A stretch of 17,458 bases of DNA from Modestobacter sp. (GCA_025966175.1 JAOPVN010000080.1:1-17458), one strand, 5' to 3'; positions 1-7,355 are shown, numbered from the stretch's first letter. Program-made: numbers and translations. The notes: generated by a model from the letters alone, not told the origin.

Positions 1-335
1 GGGCCGACCTGCTGTTCGTCGAGGCCCCGACGTCGGAGGCCGACATCGAGGCGGTCGCCACGGAGCTGCGCGGGGTCGCCCCGCTGGTGTTCAACTGGGC
101 CGAGGGCGGCAAGACCCCGCCGCTGCCACTGGCCCGCATCGCCGAGCTCGGCTTCTCGCTGGTGATCTACCCGATCGGCACGCTGCTGGGCGCGACCGCC
201 GGCATCCGATCGCTGCTGGCGGCGCTCAAGACCGACGGCGTCCCGTCGCTGTCCGGGCTGCCGACGTTCGACGGGTTCACCGACCTGATCGGCCTGCCCG
301 AGGTACAGGACCTGGAGCAGCGCTTCCGCGGCTGA
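1..335 (+). CDS. Isocitrate lyase/PEP mutase-family protein, C-terminal part (5' end outside window)
   Basis: The reading frame is open from the left edge (codons begin at base 3) to a TGA at 333-335, giving about 110 C-terminal residues. The stretch FNWAEGGKTPPLPLARIAEL followed by GFSLVIYPIGTLLGAT matches the end of the isocitrate lyase/phosphoenolpyruvate mutase superfamily. There the conserved (E)GGKTP loop precedes the last beta strand (V-I-Y-P) and closing helices of the TIM barrel. Members cleave or form C-C or C-P bonds next to a carboxylate (2-methylisocitrate lyase, oxaloacetate decarboxylase, dimethylmalate lyase, carboxyphosphonoenolpyruvate mutase). The metal-binding and catalytic residues lie in the missing N-terminal part, so the reaction cannot be assigned. 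It is the only plus-strand gene seen and converges on the sigma-factor operon, so it is not co-transcribed with the catabolic cluster. Confidence 0.85.
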   Translation, partial: ADLLFVEAPTSEADIEAVATELRGVAPLVFNWAEGGKTPPLPLARIAELGFSLVIYPIGTLLGATAGIRSLLAALKTDGVPSLSGLPTFDGFTDLIGLPEVQDLEQRFRG

Positions 336-340
336 CCACA

Positions 341-388
341 CAGACCCGTACGCCCCGCTCGTGACCGTCCCGAGCGGGGCGTACGTCT
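341..388. terminator. Hairpin after the PEP mutase-family gene
   Basis: A perfect 14-bp stem pairs 348-361 with 371-384 around a 9-nt loop. It can be extended at the base by cagac/gtctg after a small bulge. It begins a few bases after the plus-strand stop codon at 335. No T-run follows, which is common for actinobacterial terminators. It probably terminates the plus-strand gene and may also act on minus-strand transcripts. Confidence 0.75.
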
Positions 389-401
389 GTCCGCTGCAGC
401 G

Positions 402-445
402 CCGAAGGGCCCCGGTCCTCCGAGTGGAGGACCGGGGCCCTTCGG
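402..445. terminator. Second, perfect 19-bp convergent hairpin
   Basis: Bases 402-420 are exactly reverse-complementary to 427-445, with a 6-nt loop (421-426). It lies between the two convergent stop codons (335 on plus, 474 on minus), close to the end of the anti-sigma-like gene. It is most likely the terminator of the minus-strand sigma operon, acting as a bidirectional barrier together with the hairpin at 341-388. There is no T-tract on either side. Confidence 0.8.
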
Positions 446-473
446 AACGGTGACCGGTCGGGATGAGCCGGAC

Positions 474-1484
474 TCAGGGGCGCCAGGCACCGCTCTGGTG
501 GGCATCGGGGGCGCTCGGAGCCTGCTGCTGGCCCTGGTCGGACGCGGGATCCTGCTGCGGAGCCCGGTTGGTGGGCGGCTCCTCCCACGTCGTCACCGGA
601 GCCGGAGCGGGCTGCTCGGTCTCCGGAGCGGTGGTCGGACGCTGCCAGGTCTGTGCCGGCGTGTCGGCGTCGGTCGGCCGGTGGGTGTCGCGGCCCTCGC
701 CGCTGACCTGCCCGCCATACCGCGCGTCCTCACTGCCGGCCGAGGACCCGGAGCCGGCGTGGTCGCGAGTCCCGGCCGGGTCGGCCCCCATCTCCGCCGC
801 GCCGTCCGTACCGGTGCCGGCACCCATGGTGGTGTCGGCGTGGGAGGTGTCGGCGCCCGTGGTGGTGCCGGCGTGGGTGGTGTCGGCGCCCGTGGTGGTG
901 CCGGCGTGGGTGGTGTCGGCGTGGCTGGTGTCGGCGCCCGTGGTGGTGTCGGCACCCGTGCTGGGCCCGGGGGTCTCGTTCAGATGCTCCGCGGCGGCGG
1001 AGCCGGGGAATTCGAGGGGCGTGAGGAACTCGACGGCCCCGGCGACCGCGCTCTGCACCGGTCCGGGAAGGGCGCCGGCAGCACCGGCGCCGGTCACACC
1101 GACCACGGCGACAGTGACCCCGGTAGCGGCCTGGGCGATGGCACCGGCAGAAGCCAACTTGAGCAGCCCTGCGGTGAGAAATTCGATCATCTTGCGACGT
1201 CTCCTTCGTGGTCGGCCGGCCGCACGCTGAGCAGCGGGCACCGACACTGCGGCGACCGATCCGGCCGAGGTGTCGGCCAGATCGGTGAGCAGACCGGTCG
1301 CCAGGAGCTCGGCGAGTTGGGCACTGGGCCGCCCGGGCTGTGCGGCGACCTGCCGCACCTCTTCCGCGAACGCCACCACCGCGGCGCCTCCGGGCGGGAC
1401 AGGTCGTCCGGCAAGGAAGCGCTCGAAGCCCTCGTCGAGCTGGTCTCCGGTCATCTCATCCCCGACATCGCCGAACCGGCTCAC
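474..1484 (-). CDS. Putative membrane anti-sigma-like protein with Ala-Asp-Thr repeats
   Basis: A 336-residue protein encoded immediately downstream of the ECF sigma gene. The GTG start overlaps the sigma stop codon in a GTGA (1481-1484), which implies translational coupling and is the main reason for this start; an internal ATG at residue 11 is an alternative. A short N-terminal domain (about 15-70) contains FERFLAGRPVP and LAELLATGLL. It is followed by a basic run (RRRRRK, about 93-98), a hydrophobic Ala/Gly/Val stretch (about 101-150) that may span the membrane, and a long low-complexity tail. The tail holds tandem H/G-A-D/G-T-T units at about 176-220 and ends rich in Pro, Gln and Thr. Position suggests it controls the sigma factor, perhaps as a membrane sensor. 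I see no zinc-binding anti-sigma HxxxCxxC motif, so the role rests on context. The tail would lie outside the cell if the hydrophobic part crosses the membrane once. Confidence 0.7.
   Translation of the reverse strand: MSRFGDVGDEMTGDQLDEGFERFLAGRPVPPGGAAVVAFAEEVRQVAAQPGRPSAQLAELLATGLLTDLADTSAGSVAAVSVPAAQRAAGRPRRRRRKMIEFLTAGLLKLASAGAIAQAATGVTVAVVGVTGAGAAGALPGPVQSAVAGAVEFLTPLEFPGSAAAEHLNETPGPSTGADTTTGADTSHADTTHAGTTTGADTTHAGTTTGADTSHADTTMGAGTGTDGAAEMGADPAGTRDHAGSGSSAGSEDARYGGQVSGEGRDTHRPTDADTPAQTWQRPTTAPETEQPAPAPVTTWEEPPTNRAPQQDPASDQGQQQAPSAPDAHQSGAWRP
828..960. repeat. 15/18-bp tandem repeat inside the anti-sigma-like gene
   Basis: On the plus strand, variants of gtgtcggcg followed by tgg-gtg or ccc-gtg-gtg recur about eight times in units of 15 or 18 bp, with 33-bp higher-order copies. 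On the coding minus strand this gives (H/T-G)AD/GTT/S units. Unit lengths are multiples of three, so copy-number change would keep the frame. It looks like an expandable minisatellite coding for a low-complexity linker. Confidence 0.8.
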
Positions 1485-2038
1485 AGGGGTGCTCCCGTCC
1501 GGTCAAGTTCACTCCGAAGGGTGGCCAGCCCTCGGCGCTGCAGCGCCTTGATCGCCTGCGCCGACCGCCCCATCACCGCGGCCACCTGATCCACGGTGAG
1601 GTCGGCCAGGATCCGCAGCAGGAGGACGGTGCGCTGGTCCGCCGGCAGGGCGGCACACAGCTGGTGCGCCCTTTCCGTGCCCAGCGAGGCCAACGCCTCC
1701 TGCTCGACGTCCCCGCCGATCCGACCGTGCTCTGTCTCGTCGTCCCACGCGGTCGTGTCCGGTCGTCGCCCCCGCCGTCGCCAGTCATCCACCAGCCGGC
1801 GGTGCGCGATCGTGAAGACCCAGGCGCGGAACCCGTTCTCGTCCCCGTCGAAGGAGCCGAGCCCGGTGAAGACGGCCAGGAACGTCTCGCTCGTCAGATC
1901 GTCGGGCTCCACGGCCCCGTGGAGACGCAGGTAGCCGGTCACCGCAGGAGCGAGCTCGCGGTACAGCACCTCGAAGGCCCAGGCCGCCCCCGCCCGAGCC
2001 GCGCCCAGGACCTCTGGGAACGGCGTCCCCACCGACAC
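1481..2038 (-). CDS. ECF-family RNA polymerase sigma factor
   Basis: A sigma-70-type extracytoplasmic-function sigma factor of 185 residues. Region 2 runs from about 21 to 94 (AFEVLYRELAPAVTGYLR, then DDLTSETFLAVF and FRAWVFTIAHRRLVDDWRRR), covering core binding and -10 recognition. Region 4 runs from about 121 to 178 (LPADQRTVLLLRILADLTVD, then VAAVMGRSAQAIKALQRRGL), the -35-binding helix-turn-helix. The frame stays open up to 2287, but that extension is the remnant of another gene. I therefore start at the GTG at 2036-2038, preceded by GGAGGT with a 5-nt spacer; a GTG two codons later is possible. The stop overlaps the start of the anti-sigma-like gene, forming a two-gene operon. There is no SnoaL or other C-terminal extension. 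The stimulus and regulon are unknown. Confidence 0.9.
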   Translation of the reverse strand: MSVGTPFPEVLGAARAGAAWAFEVLYRELAPAVTGYLRLHGAVEPDDLTSETFLAVFTGLGSFDGDENGFRAWVFTIAHRRLVDDWRRRGRRPDTTAWDDETEHGRIGGDVEQEALASLGTERAHQLCAALPADQRTVLLLRILADLTVDQVAAVMGRSAQAIKALQRRGLATLRSELDRTGAPL

Positions 2039-2147
2039 ACGGCACCTCCGGTCGCACACCACGTCGAGGTGGGGGTATCGGCATATCGACCGCTTCCTTG
2101 AGCGCACCAGGCAGACGCGTCCCGCCGTGTCCCCTCGCCAGCCGTAC

Positions 2148-2486
2148 TCAGCCGACGGCTGACGACACCGCACCTGGGCATCAGCTCGACCCAGGTGTTG
2201 CCCGGGGCGAGGCCGCACCGGGTTGCCGTCCGGGCCGAGCAGCACCAGGCGGTCGGTGACGGCGTTCTCGGCCCCGGTGGCCGGCATCGTGCGGCGCGTA
2301 GCGGGTGTCGATCCAGTACAAGCCGGCGTCCCCGTTGTCGAAGCTGAACACCTGCATCCCGGCGTCGGCCACGGCGCTGACGAAGTCCGCCTGGCCTCCG
2401 GAGAAGCCGAACAGCCCGTGCAGCGGCGCGACGATCGCGGGGTCCATCAGGCGGTCCGAGCGGGGCGCGGGTCTGTCCGGGGTCGC
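2148..2486 (-). pseudogene. Truncated, frameshifted DUF3048 lipoprotein gene remnant
   Basis: Three minus-strand frames each carry a piece of a DUF3048 (YerB-like) protein matching the intact gene at 13385-14464. The first (about 2291-2486) reads PDRPAPRSDRLMDPAIVAPL, then HGLFGFSGGQ and DTRYAPH. The second (about 2212-2290) reads MPATGAENAVTDRLVLLGPD then GNPVR. The third (to 2148) reads LAPGNTWVELMP and keeps a homologous TGA stop. Relative to the intact gene there is an internal deletion of about 380 bp at 2290/2291 and a one-base insertion near 2211. The N-terminal half is missing, and homology stops at the stop codon of the neighbouring hydrolase. A gap-free 158-bp block (2291-2448 against 13912-14069) shows about 30 mismatches, and 2182-2211 is identical to 13421-13450. 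It is clearly non-functional. Confidence 0.85.
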
Positions 2487-3383
2487 TCAACTCCGGGTGG
2501 GCGCCGCCCGCCGCTCGGCCATGATCCGGGCGAAGGAGTCCGGGTCCTCGAAGTAGGGCGCGTGCCCGCACCCCGGCATGACCGCCAGGGTCGAGCCCGG
2601 CAGCGCCGCGTGCGCCGCCGTCCCCATCGCCAGCGGCGTCCACCGGTCGTCCTCGCCCCAGACCAGCAGTACCGAGTCGCCGAGACCGGCGCCGAGGAGC
2701 GCCGCCGCCTGGAGGTCGTCGTTGCAGGGGCCGAGGAGGAAGCCGGCGACCTCGGTCAGCGCCGCGGTGGCCCCGGCCGATGAGTTGATCATCGACTCCT
2801 CGCGCACCCACGCATCGGTCACCATCAGCGGATCGGCGACCAGGAGGGCCAGCTTCCGCCGCACCCCGGACTCGCTGGCATCGGCCAGCACCGCCGGCGG
2901 GGTCATGTTCTCCGCCGGCAACGGCACGAGGCCGATGGCACCGATCAGCACGAGGGAGGAGACCTGGTCGGGCCGGGCAAGGGCCATCCGCGCGGCCACG
3001 TGGGCGCCCAGTGACGTCCCGGCCACGGTGACCCCGGACAGCCCCAGCTCGTCCAGCACCGCGGACACGAAGGCGGCGAAGCCCGCCGCGGTGTAGTCCC
3101 ACCCCGCCGGCTTGTCCGCGAGCCCGTGGCCGGGGAGGTCGATGGCATACACGTGGTAGCCGGCCGCCACCAGGCCCGGGACGGCGGGCACCCACCGATC
3201 GGCCCGGGAACCGGCTCCGTGCAGGCACACCAGCGGCACACCGCCGCCGATCGACTCCACGACCCGCGTCCGGGTGCCCAGGGCGGTGACCGGATAGCTG
3301 ATCACGTCGGCCCGGCCGTGGGTGAAGGGCCGGGCCCCCGGGGCCACGGTGCCGCCGGGTGCGGCGAGGTCCATCTCTGCCAT
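2487..3383 (-). CDS. Alpha/beta hydrolase (MhpC/BphD-like), last gene of the catabolic cluster
   Basis: A 298-residue alpha/beta-fold hydrolase. Visible elements are the oxyanion-hole motif HGAG (about 55-58), the motif DLPGHGLADKP (about 82-92), the nucleophile elbow GTSLG with Ser124, the acid Asp246 in GEDDRWTP, and the catalytic His274 in GCGHAPYFEDP. The order and spacing fit C-C or C-N bond hydrolases of aromatic and heterocyclic catabolism, such as meta-cleavage product hydrolases, enol-lactonases and the acetamidomethylene-succinate hydrolase of vitamin B6 breakdown. The ATG start follows AGGAAG closely, with a further AGGAGG upstream. About 20-25 N-terminal residues precede the fold. 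It lies 94 nt after the binding-protein gene, behind a strong stem-loop. The substrate is unknown; it may hydrolyse the ring-opened product of the monooxygenase. The gene ends exactly where the DUF3048 remnant begins. Confidence 0.88.
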   Translation of the reverse strand: MAEMDLAAPGGTVAPGARPFTHGRADVISYPVTALGTRTRVVESIGGGVPLVCLHGAGSRADRWVPAVPGLVAAGYHVYAIDLPGHGLADKPAGWDYTAAGFAAFVSAVLDELGLSGVTVAGTSLGAHVAARMALARPDQVSSLVLIGAIGLVPLPAENMTPPAVLADASESGVRRKLALLVADPLMVTDAWVREESMINSSAGATAALTEVAGFLLGPCNDDLQAAALLGAGLGDSVLLVWGEDDRWTPLAMGTAAHAALPGSTLAVMPGCGHAPYFEDPDSFARIMAERRAAPTRS

Positions 3384-3425
3384 GCGGCTTCCTGCCTCCT
3401 GTGCTGGTGCGTACGGAGCTGGGTT

Positions 3426-3460
3426 CCCGGGTCCGACGGCTGTCCGCCGCCGGACCCGGG
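3426..3460 (-). other. Intercistronic stem-loop downstream of the binding-protein gene
   Basis: A 10-bp perfect stem (3426-3435 with 3451-3460) is extended inward after one mismatch by a 4-bp stem and a 5-nt loop. It starts about 18 nt after the binding-protein stop codon. No T-run follows in the direction of transcription. It may partly terminate transcription, block 3' exonucleases or guide RNA processing. Confidence 0.6.
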
Positions 3461-3477
3461 CGCCGATCAGGTGCGGC

Positions 3478-4491
3478 TCAGCACTCGCCGGCCGCGATCT
3501 TCTTCTCGACGTCGGCGTAGGTGTCCTTGGTGATGACCTCGCCGTCGATGTCGACGGTGTGACCGTCGGGCTCGGTGCCGTCGCGGAGGAAGGCGATCAT
3601 GGTCTCCATCGCCTGGGTGCCGGTCGCGGAACCGCACATGCTGATGGTCATGTCGAGGTCACCGGCATCGACGGCCTGCCGGGCCGGCTCGCCGCCGTCC
3701 GTGCCGATGATCAGGATCTGGTCCATCGGGATGTTGCGCTGCTGGGCGGCCAGGATGCCGCCGAGCGCGATGTCGTCGTTGTCGAAGTAGAGGGCGTCGA
3801 CGTCGGGGTTGGCCGTGAGCACGTTCTCGGCCGCGGAGAGCCCGGCGTCCGAGCTGAACTCACCGGTGTAGGGGCCGTCGATGACGGTGATCCCGGGGTT
3901 CTTCGCGAAGACCTCCATCGCCCCCTTCCCCTGCAGCTCGGTGAAGAGCAGACCGCGGATGCCGTGGATCATCGCCACCGTGCCCTGCCCGCCCAGCTTG
4001 TCGACGAGGTACTGCGCCTTCTGCCGGCCGACCTCGGTGTAGTCCTTCCCGACGTGCGCGAAGGTGTACTGGCGGCCGTCCTCGTCGATGTCGTTGATCG
4101 CGGTCATCATCGCGATCCCGTTGTCCGACCCCTGCTGGATGACGGGGATCAGGGCGACCGGGTCGACGGGCACGATCACGACGCCGTCCGGCGCCTGGGA
4201 CAGCGCGTTCTCCACCTGCTGGTACTGCAGCTGGGGATCGGTCTCCCCGTACGTGACCGAGAGGTCGACCCCCTCGCGGTCGGCCACCGCCTGCGCGGCG
4301 GCCGCGGTCTCCTGGAAGAGCGGCAGCCCCCGGCTGTAGATGTTCAGCTGGACCGACAGCGAGTCGCCGCCCCCGCCCCCGCCCCCGGCGGTGGTGTCGT
4401 CGCCGGAGCTCGAGCAGGCGGCCAGTGACGCCGCCAGCCCGGCGGCCAGCGCGATGGTCAGTGCCTTGCGCGACAGTGCGAGGTGCAGCAT
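3478..4491 (-). CDS. Ribose-type ABC transporter substrate-binding lipoprotein (Peripla_BP_4)
   Basis: A 337-residue solute-binding protein. The lipoprotein signal peptide has a basic start (SRK), a hydrophobic core and the lipobox LAAC, giving lipidated Cys26, followed by a Ser/Gly-rich linker. The mature part shows the two-lobed sugar-binding fold. Typical features are regular beta-alpha units, DGVVIVPVDPVALIPVIQQG in lobe one, and DALYFDNDDIALGGILAAQQ and ILIIGTDGG in the second lobe. In this family DxxxxG and GTDG mark the ligand hinge. The ATG is preceded by AGGAGG with a 4-nt spacer. It follows the ATPase and permease genes rather than leading them. The family binds pentoses, hexoses, inositols, nucleosides and autoinducers. 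Because the cluster carries no sugar kinase or isomerase, I infer a non-sugar cyclic ligand. Confidence 0.92.
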   Translation of the reverse strand: MLHLALSRKALTIALAAGLAASLAACSSSGDDTTAGGGGGGGDSLSVQLNIYSRGLPLFQETAAAAQAVADREGVDLSVTYGETDPQLQYQQVENALSQAPDGVVIVPVDPVALIPVIQQGSDNGIAMMTAINDIDEDGRQYTFAHVGKDYTEVGRQKAQYLVDKLGGQGTVAMIHGIRGLLFTELQGKGAMEVFAKNPGITVIDGPYTGEFSSDAGLSAAENVLTANPDVDALYFDNDDIALGGILAAQQRNIPMDQILIIGTDGGEPARQAVDAGDLDMTISMCGSATGTQAMETMIAFLRDGTEPDGHTVDIDGEVITKDTYADVEKKIAAGEC

Positions 4492-4524
4492 GGTGCCTCC
4501 TGGTGTGGGTGGTCGGGCGGTGCA

Positions 4525-4558
4525 CCGGTCGCCGGGCGTCGTGGGACGCCGCGACCGG
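4525..4558 (-). other. Intercistronic stem-loop upstream of the binding-protein gene
   Basis: An outer 8-bp stem (4525-4532 with 4551-4558) and an inner 6-bp stem (4535-4540 with 4545-4550) are separated by a 2-nt bulge on one side, with a 4-nt loop. It lies in the 138-nt gap between the permease stop and the binding-protein start. No T-run follows, so it is more likely an mRNA processing or stability element than a full terminator. Confidence 0.6.
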
Positions 4559-4629
4559 GACGTGCGCAGGCGGGGAGACCTGTGAACGCGCTCGGCGGTG
4601 CGGAGGCCCGAGCGCGGGTCCGTGAGGGG

Positions 4630-5763
4630 TCAGCGCGGGGGCGGCACCGCGGCGACCGAGGGAGGCGGAGCGGACGGGGCCCCGTCCTCCAGGGCCGGTC
4701 CGGTCTCCGGACCGGGTACTGGCCGGGCGTGCGCCGCTCCGCCCCGGACACGCGACCGGTCGCGGACGAGGCGACGGCGGAGGAAGTCGACCGAGGCGGC
4801 GAGGATGAACACGACGCCGAGGACCACCTGCTTGTAGTCCTCGCTGATGCCGCTGAGGTCCAGGCCGTTGCGCAGCACGGCGATCAGCAGCACGCCCCAC
4901 AGCGTCCGGACGACGGATCCGCGGCCTCCGTTGAGGCTGGTGCCACCGACCACGACGGCGGCGATCGCCTCCAGCGCGAGAGTGCCGTTGGCGTTGGGCT
5001 GGCCGGACTGGACCCGCACCAGCAGGGCGAGGGCGGCCACGGCCGTCGCCACGCCGGACAGCACGAAGACCAGCAGCCGGACGCGGGCGACCGGGACACC
5101 CGACAGCCGGGACGCCTCCGCGTTGCCGCCGACCGCCAGCACCTGGTAGCCGAACACCGTCTGCCGCTGCAGCCACCAGAGCAGCAGGAACACCACCGCC
5201 GTCGCCCACACGAGGAGCGGCAGACCCAGCAGCCGGCCGGTGGCGATCGAGCGGAAGCCCGCCGGGAGACCGCTGACCACTCCCCCGTCGGTCAGTGCGA
5301 GCGCCACGCCCGCACAGATGATCATGGTGCCGAGGGTGGCGATGAACGAGGGCACCTGGAGGGCGGTCACGACCAGGCCGTTGACCAGACCGAGGACGAG
5401 GCCGGACAGCAGGCACACGCCGACACCGAGCAGGATCGACCCGCTGTCGACCATCACCGTCGCGCCGATGACGCTGATCAGCGCCGAGCCGGTGCCCATG
5501 GACAGGTCCAGCTGACCGCCCATGATCACGAAGGTGGCGCCGAAGGACACGATCGCCAGGATCGAGGCCTGCATGAGCACGTTCGTGACGTTGATGCGGG
5601 AGAAGAACGCGTCGTTGGTGGCGGAGAGGTAGACGACGAGGGCGAGCAGGACGACCGGCACGAACATGCGGTCGAACAACGCCCCGCGCACCCGTGGGGG
5701 CCGCGCCGGCCGCTCCGCCGGCGTCCCGTCCGGACGCGGTCGTCGTTCCTGGGTGGCAGTCAT
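4630..5763 (-). CDS. Ribose-type ABC transporter permease (BPD_transp_2 / RbsC family)
   Basis: A 377-residue inner-membrane permease with about 8-10 hydrophobic segments between residues 32 and 327. Family signatures are GGQLDLSMG (about 82-90), the cytoplasmic-loop segment AVGGNAEASRLSGV (about 210-223) that contacts the ATPase, and VVGGTSLNGGRGSV (about 271-284). The ATG follows the ATPase stop by a single base (TGA-g-ATG), so translation is probably coupled. The N-terminus is Arg/Pro-rich. The C-terminal 45-50 residues, also Arg/Pro/Ala-rich, form an unusually long cytoplasmic tail without recognisable motifs. It probably forms a homodimeric channel, as only one permease gene is present. 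Confidence 0.93.
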   Translation of the reverse strand: MTATQERRPRPDGTPAERPARPPRVRGALFDRMFVPVVLLALVVYLSATNDAFFSRINVTNVLMQASILAIVSFGATFVIMGGQLDLSMGTGSALISVIGATVMVDSGSILLGVGVCLLSGLVLGLVNGLVVTALQVPSFIATLGTMIICAGVALALTDGGVVSGLPAGFRSIATGRLLGLPLLVWATAVVFLLLWWLQRQTVFGYQVLAVGGNAEASRLSGVPVARVRLLVFVLSGVATAVAALALLVRVQSGQPNANGTLALEAIAAVVVGGTSLNGGRGSVVRTLWGVLLIAVLRNGLDLSGISEDYKQVVLGVVFILAASVDFLRRRLVRDRSRVRGGAAHARPVPGPETGPALEDGAPSAPPPSVAAVPPPR

Positions 5764-5764
5764 C

Positions 5765-7351
5765 TCAGTTCTCCGTCCGGACGGTCGAGCGGGAGGAGCC
5801 GGTCACGCTGGTCGGGGTCGGCGGCCGGGTGACCGCGGCGTCGTCCCCACCCGCGAGTGCGGTGAGCTGCGCCTGGTCGAGGTCGGTGTGGGAGTGCAGG
5901 CGTTGCAGCGAGCCGTGCCGGAAGACGGCCACGCGGTCGGCGAGGGCGAGCACCTCGTGGACGTCGGTGGAGAACAGCACCACCGCGCCCCCGCCGGCGG
6001 TGAACTCCCGGAGCAGGTCGTGGATCTGGGCGCGCCCGCCGATGTCCACCCCCTGCGTCGGTTCCTCGACCGCGATCAGCCGCACCCCCGAGGCCAGCCA
6101 CTTGGCGACGAGCACCTTCTGCTGGTTGCCGCCGGACAGGGACGAGGCCGGTGCGGTGACCTGCGCCATCCGGATGTCGAGGCGGGTGCGGTACTCCTCG
6201 GCCCGGCGCAGCAGCCGGCCGCGGGAGATCCGGCCGGCTCGGGACACCTGCCCGAGCGAGGCGAGCGAGACGTTGACCGCGCAGGAGTGCTCCAGCACCA
6301 GGCCGCGGGCCTTGCGGTCCTCGGGGATGAACCCGATCCCGTGCGCCTGGGCCTCGCGGGCCGTGCGCAGGGAGATCGCGCGCCCGTCCATCTCGGCGCG
6401 GCCGCGCAGCGGCACGTCCCCGCCGACCATGGAGACGAAGGCCGCCGCGCCCGAGCCGACCAGACCGGTCACCGCGACCGTCTCCCCCGCGTGCACGTCC
6501 AGGTCGAAGGGAGCGCCGTCGTCGCTGACCCGGACGTCGCGGACGCTGAGCAGCACGTCCGGGCGGACCGAGGAGGTCACCGGCCGGGCCGACTCCTGCG
6601 GGCGGTCCCCCACCATGAGCCTGGCCATCTCGGCGGTGGTCAGGCCGACGGTGTCGCGCTCGGCGACCCGTTCACCGTCGCGCAGCACGGTGACGCGGTC
6701 GGCGGTGGCCGCCACCTCGTCGAGCCGGTGGGAGACGAAGGCCAGCCCCACGCCGCGGCCGCGGAGGGTCCGCATCAGGTCCAGGACCCGCCCGGCGGCC
6801 CCCGGTTCGAGCGAGGCCGTGGGCTCGTCGAGGATGAGGAAGCGCGGCTCGGCCACCATCGCCCGGGCGATCTCGACGAACTTGCGTTCGGCCGGCCCCA
6901 GCGCGCCCACCAGTGCCCGCGGGTCCAGGTCGACGCCGAGCCCCTGCAGCAGGGCGCCCACCGTTCGTCGCCAGGACCGGTGGTCGACCGCCCCCATTGC
7001 ACGGGCCCGCCGCGGGATCCCCGAGGCACTGGTCAGCAACGTCTGCTCGACCGACAGGTCGGGGAACAGGTTGTAGTTCTGGTGGACCACGGCGACACCC
7101 GCTGCCTGCGCCTGCTGCGGTGTGGCGAAGGTGACCGGCTCCCCGTCGAGGAAGAGCGTGCCGCCCGAGGGGCGCACCGCCCCGGTGAGCACCTTGATGA
7201 GCGTGCTCTTCCCCGAGCCGTTCTCCCCGAGCAGCGCGTGGATCTCTCCACTCCGCAACTCGAAGTCGACCTCGCGGAGCACGACGACCCCGGAGTAGTC
7301 GTGGACGGCGGCACGCACGCCGAAGCGGGACGGGCCCGTGGTCGCGGTCAC
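5765..7351 (-). CDS. Ribose-type ABC transporter ATPase with two nucleotide-binding domains (RbsA family)
   Basis: A 528-residue fused double ATPase. Domain 1 has Walker A GENGSGKST (42-50), Q-loop Gln91, Walker B FLILDEP (171-177) and switch His208. Its signature region reads LGPAERKFVEIARAM in place of LSGGQ, as in many RbsA-type first domains that have LSxxxxQ. Domain 2 has a degenerate Walker A GLVGSGAAA (about 296-304) without the Lys-Ser/Thr, a good signature LSGGNQQ (405-411), and Walker B LIAVEEP followed by TQGVDIGGR. This asymmetry is normal for the family, with one active ATP site per fused chain. A GTG start lies 4 nt after the preceding hydrolase stop. The Shine-Dalgarno sequence is weak, consistent with translational coupling. 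The C-terminal 25 residues are Thr/Pro/Ser-rich. Confidence 0.93.
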   Translation of the reverse strand: MTATTGPSRFGVRAAVHDYSGVVVLREVDFELRSGEIHALLGENGSGKSTLIKVLTGAVRPSGGTLFLDGEPVTFATPQQAQAAGVAVVHQNYNLFPDLSVEQTLLTSASGIPRRARAMGAVDHRSWRRTVGALLQGLGVDLDPRALVGALGPAERKFVEIARAMVAEPRFLILDEPTASLEPGAAGRVLDLMRTLRGRGVGLAFVSHRLDEVAATADRVTVLRDGERVAERDTVGLTTAEMARLMVGDRPQESARPVTSSVRPDVLLSVRDVRVSDDGAPFDLDVHAGETVAVTGLVGSGAAAFVSMVGGDVPLRGRAEMDGRAISLRTAREAQAHGIGFIPEDRKARGLVLEHSCAVNVSLASLGQVSRAGRISRGRLLRRAEEYRTRLDIRMAQVTAPASSLSGGNQQKVLVAKWLASGVRLIAVEEPTQGVDIGGRAQIHDLLREFTAGGGAVVLFSTDVHEVLALADRVAVFRHGSLQRLHSHTDLDQAQLTALAGGDDAAVTRPPTPTSVTGSSRSTVRTEN

Positions 7352-7355
7352 CGGA

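Noticed and set aside
450..1589. Long plus-strand open frames opposite the anti-sigma-like gene (379 and 255 residues)
   Set aside because: They are Gly/Val/Arg-rich readings of the repeat and of GC-rich codons. The minus strand has the coherent domain order and the GTGA coupling to the sigma gene.
2148..2162. Palindrome TCAGCCG-a-CGGCTGA upstream of the ECF sigma gene as an operator
   Set aside because: It coincides with the end of the DUF3048 remnant, whose intact paralogue ends in CCGTCGGCTGA, so homology explains most of it.
2036..2287. Longer N-terminus for the ECF sigma factor starting at 2287
   Set aside because: The extra 83 residues contain DUF3048 sequence (LVLLGPDGNPVR) and no sigma domain. 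The GTG at 2038 has a good Shine-Dalgarno sequence.
1939..3228. A 429-residue minus-strand frame spanning the hydrolase, the remnant and the sigma gene
   Set aside because: It is Arg/Pro/Gly-rich and runs out of frame through two convincing genes. Only its short LAPGNTWVELMP part is meaningful, as one piece of the DUF3048 remnant.
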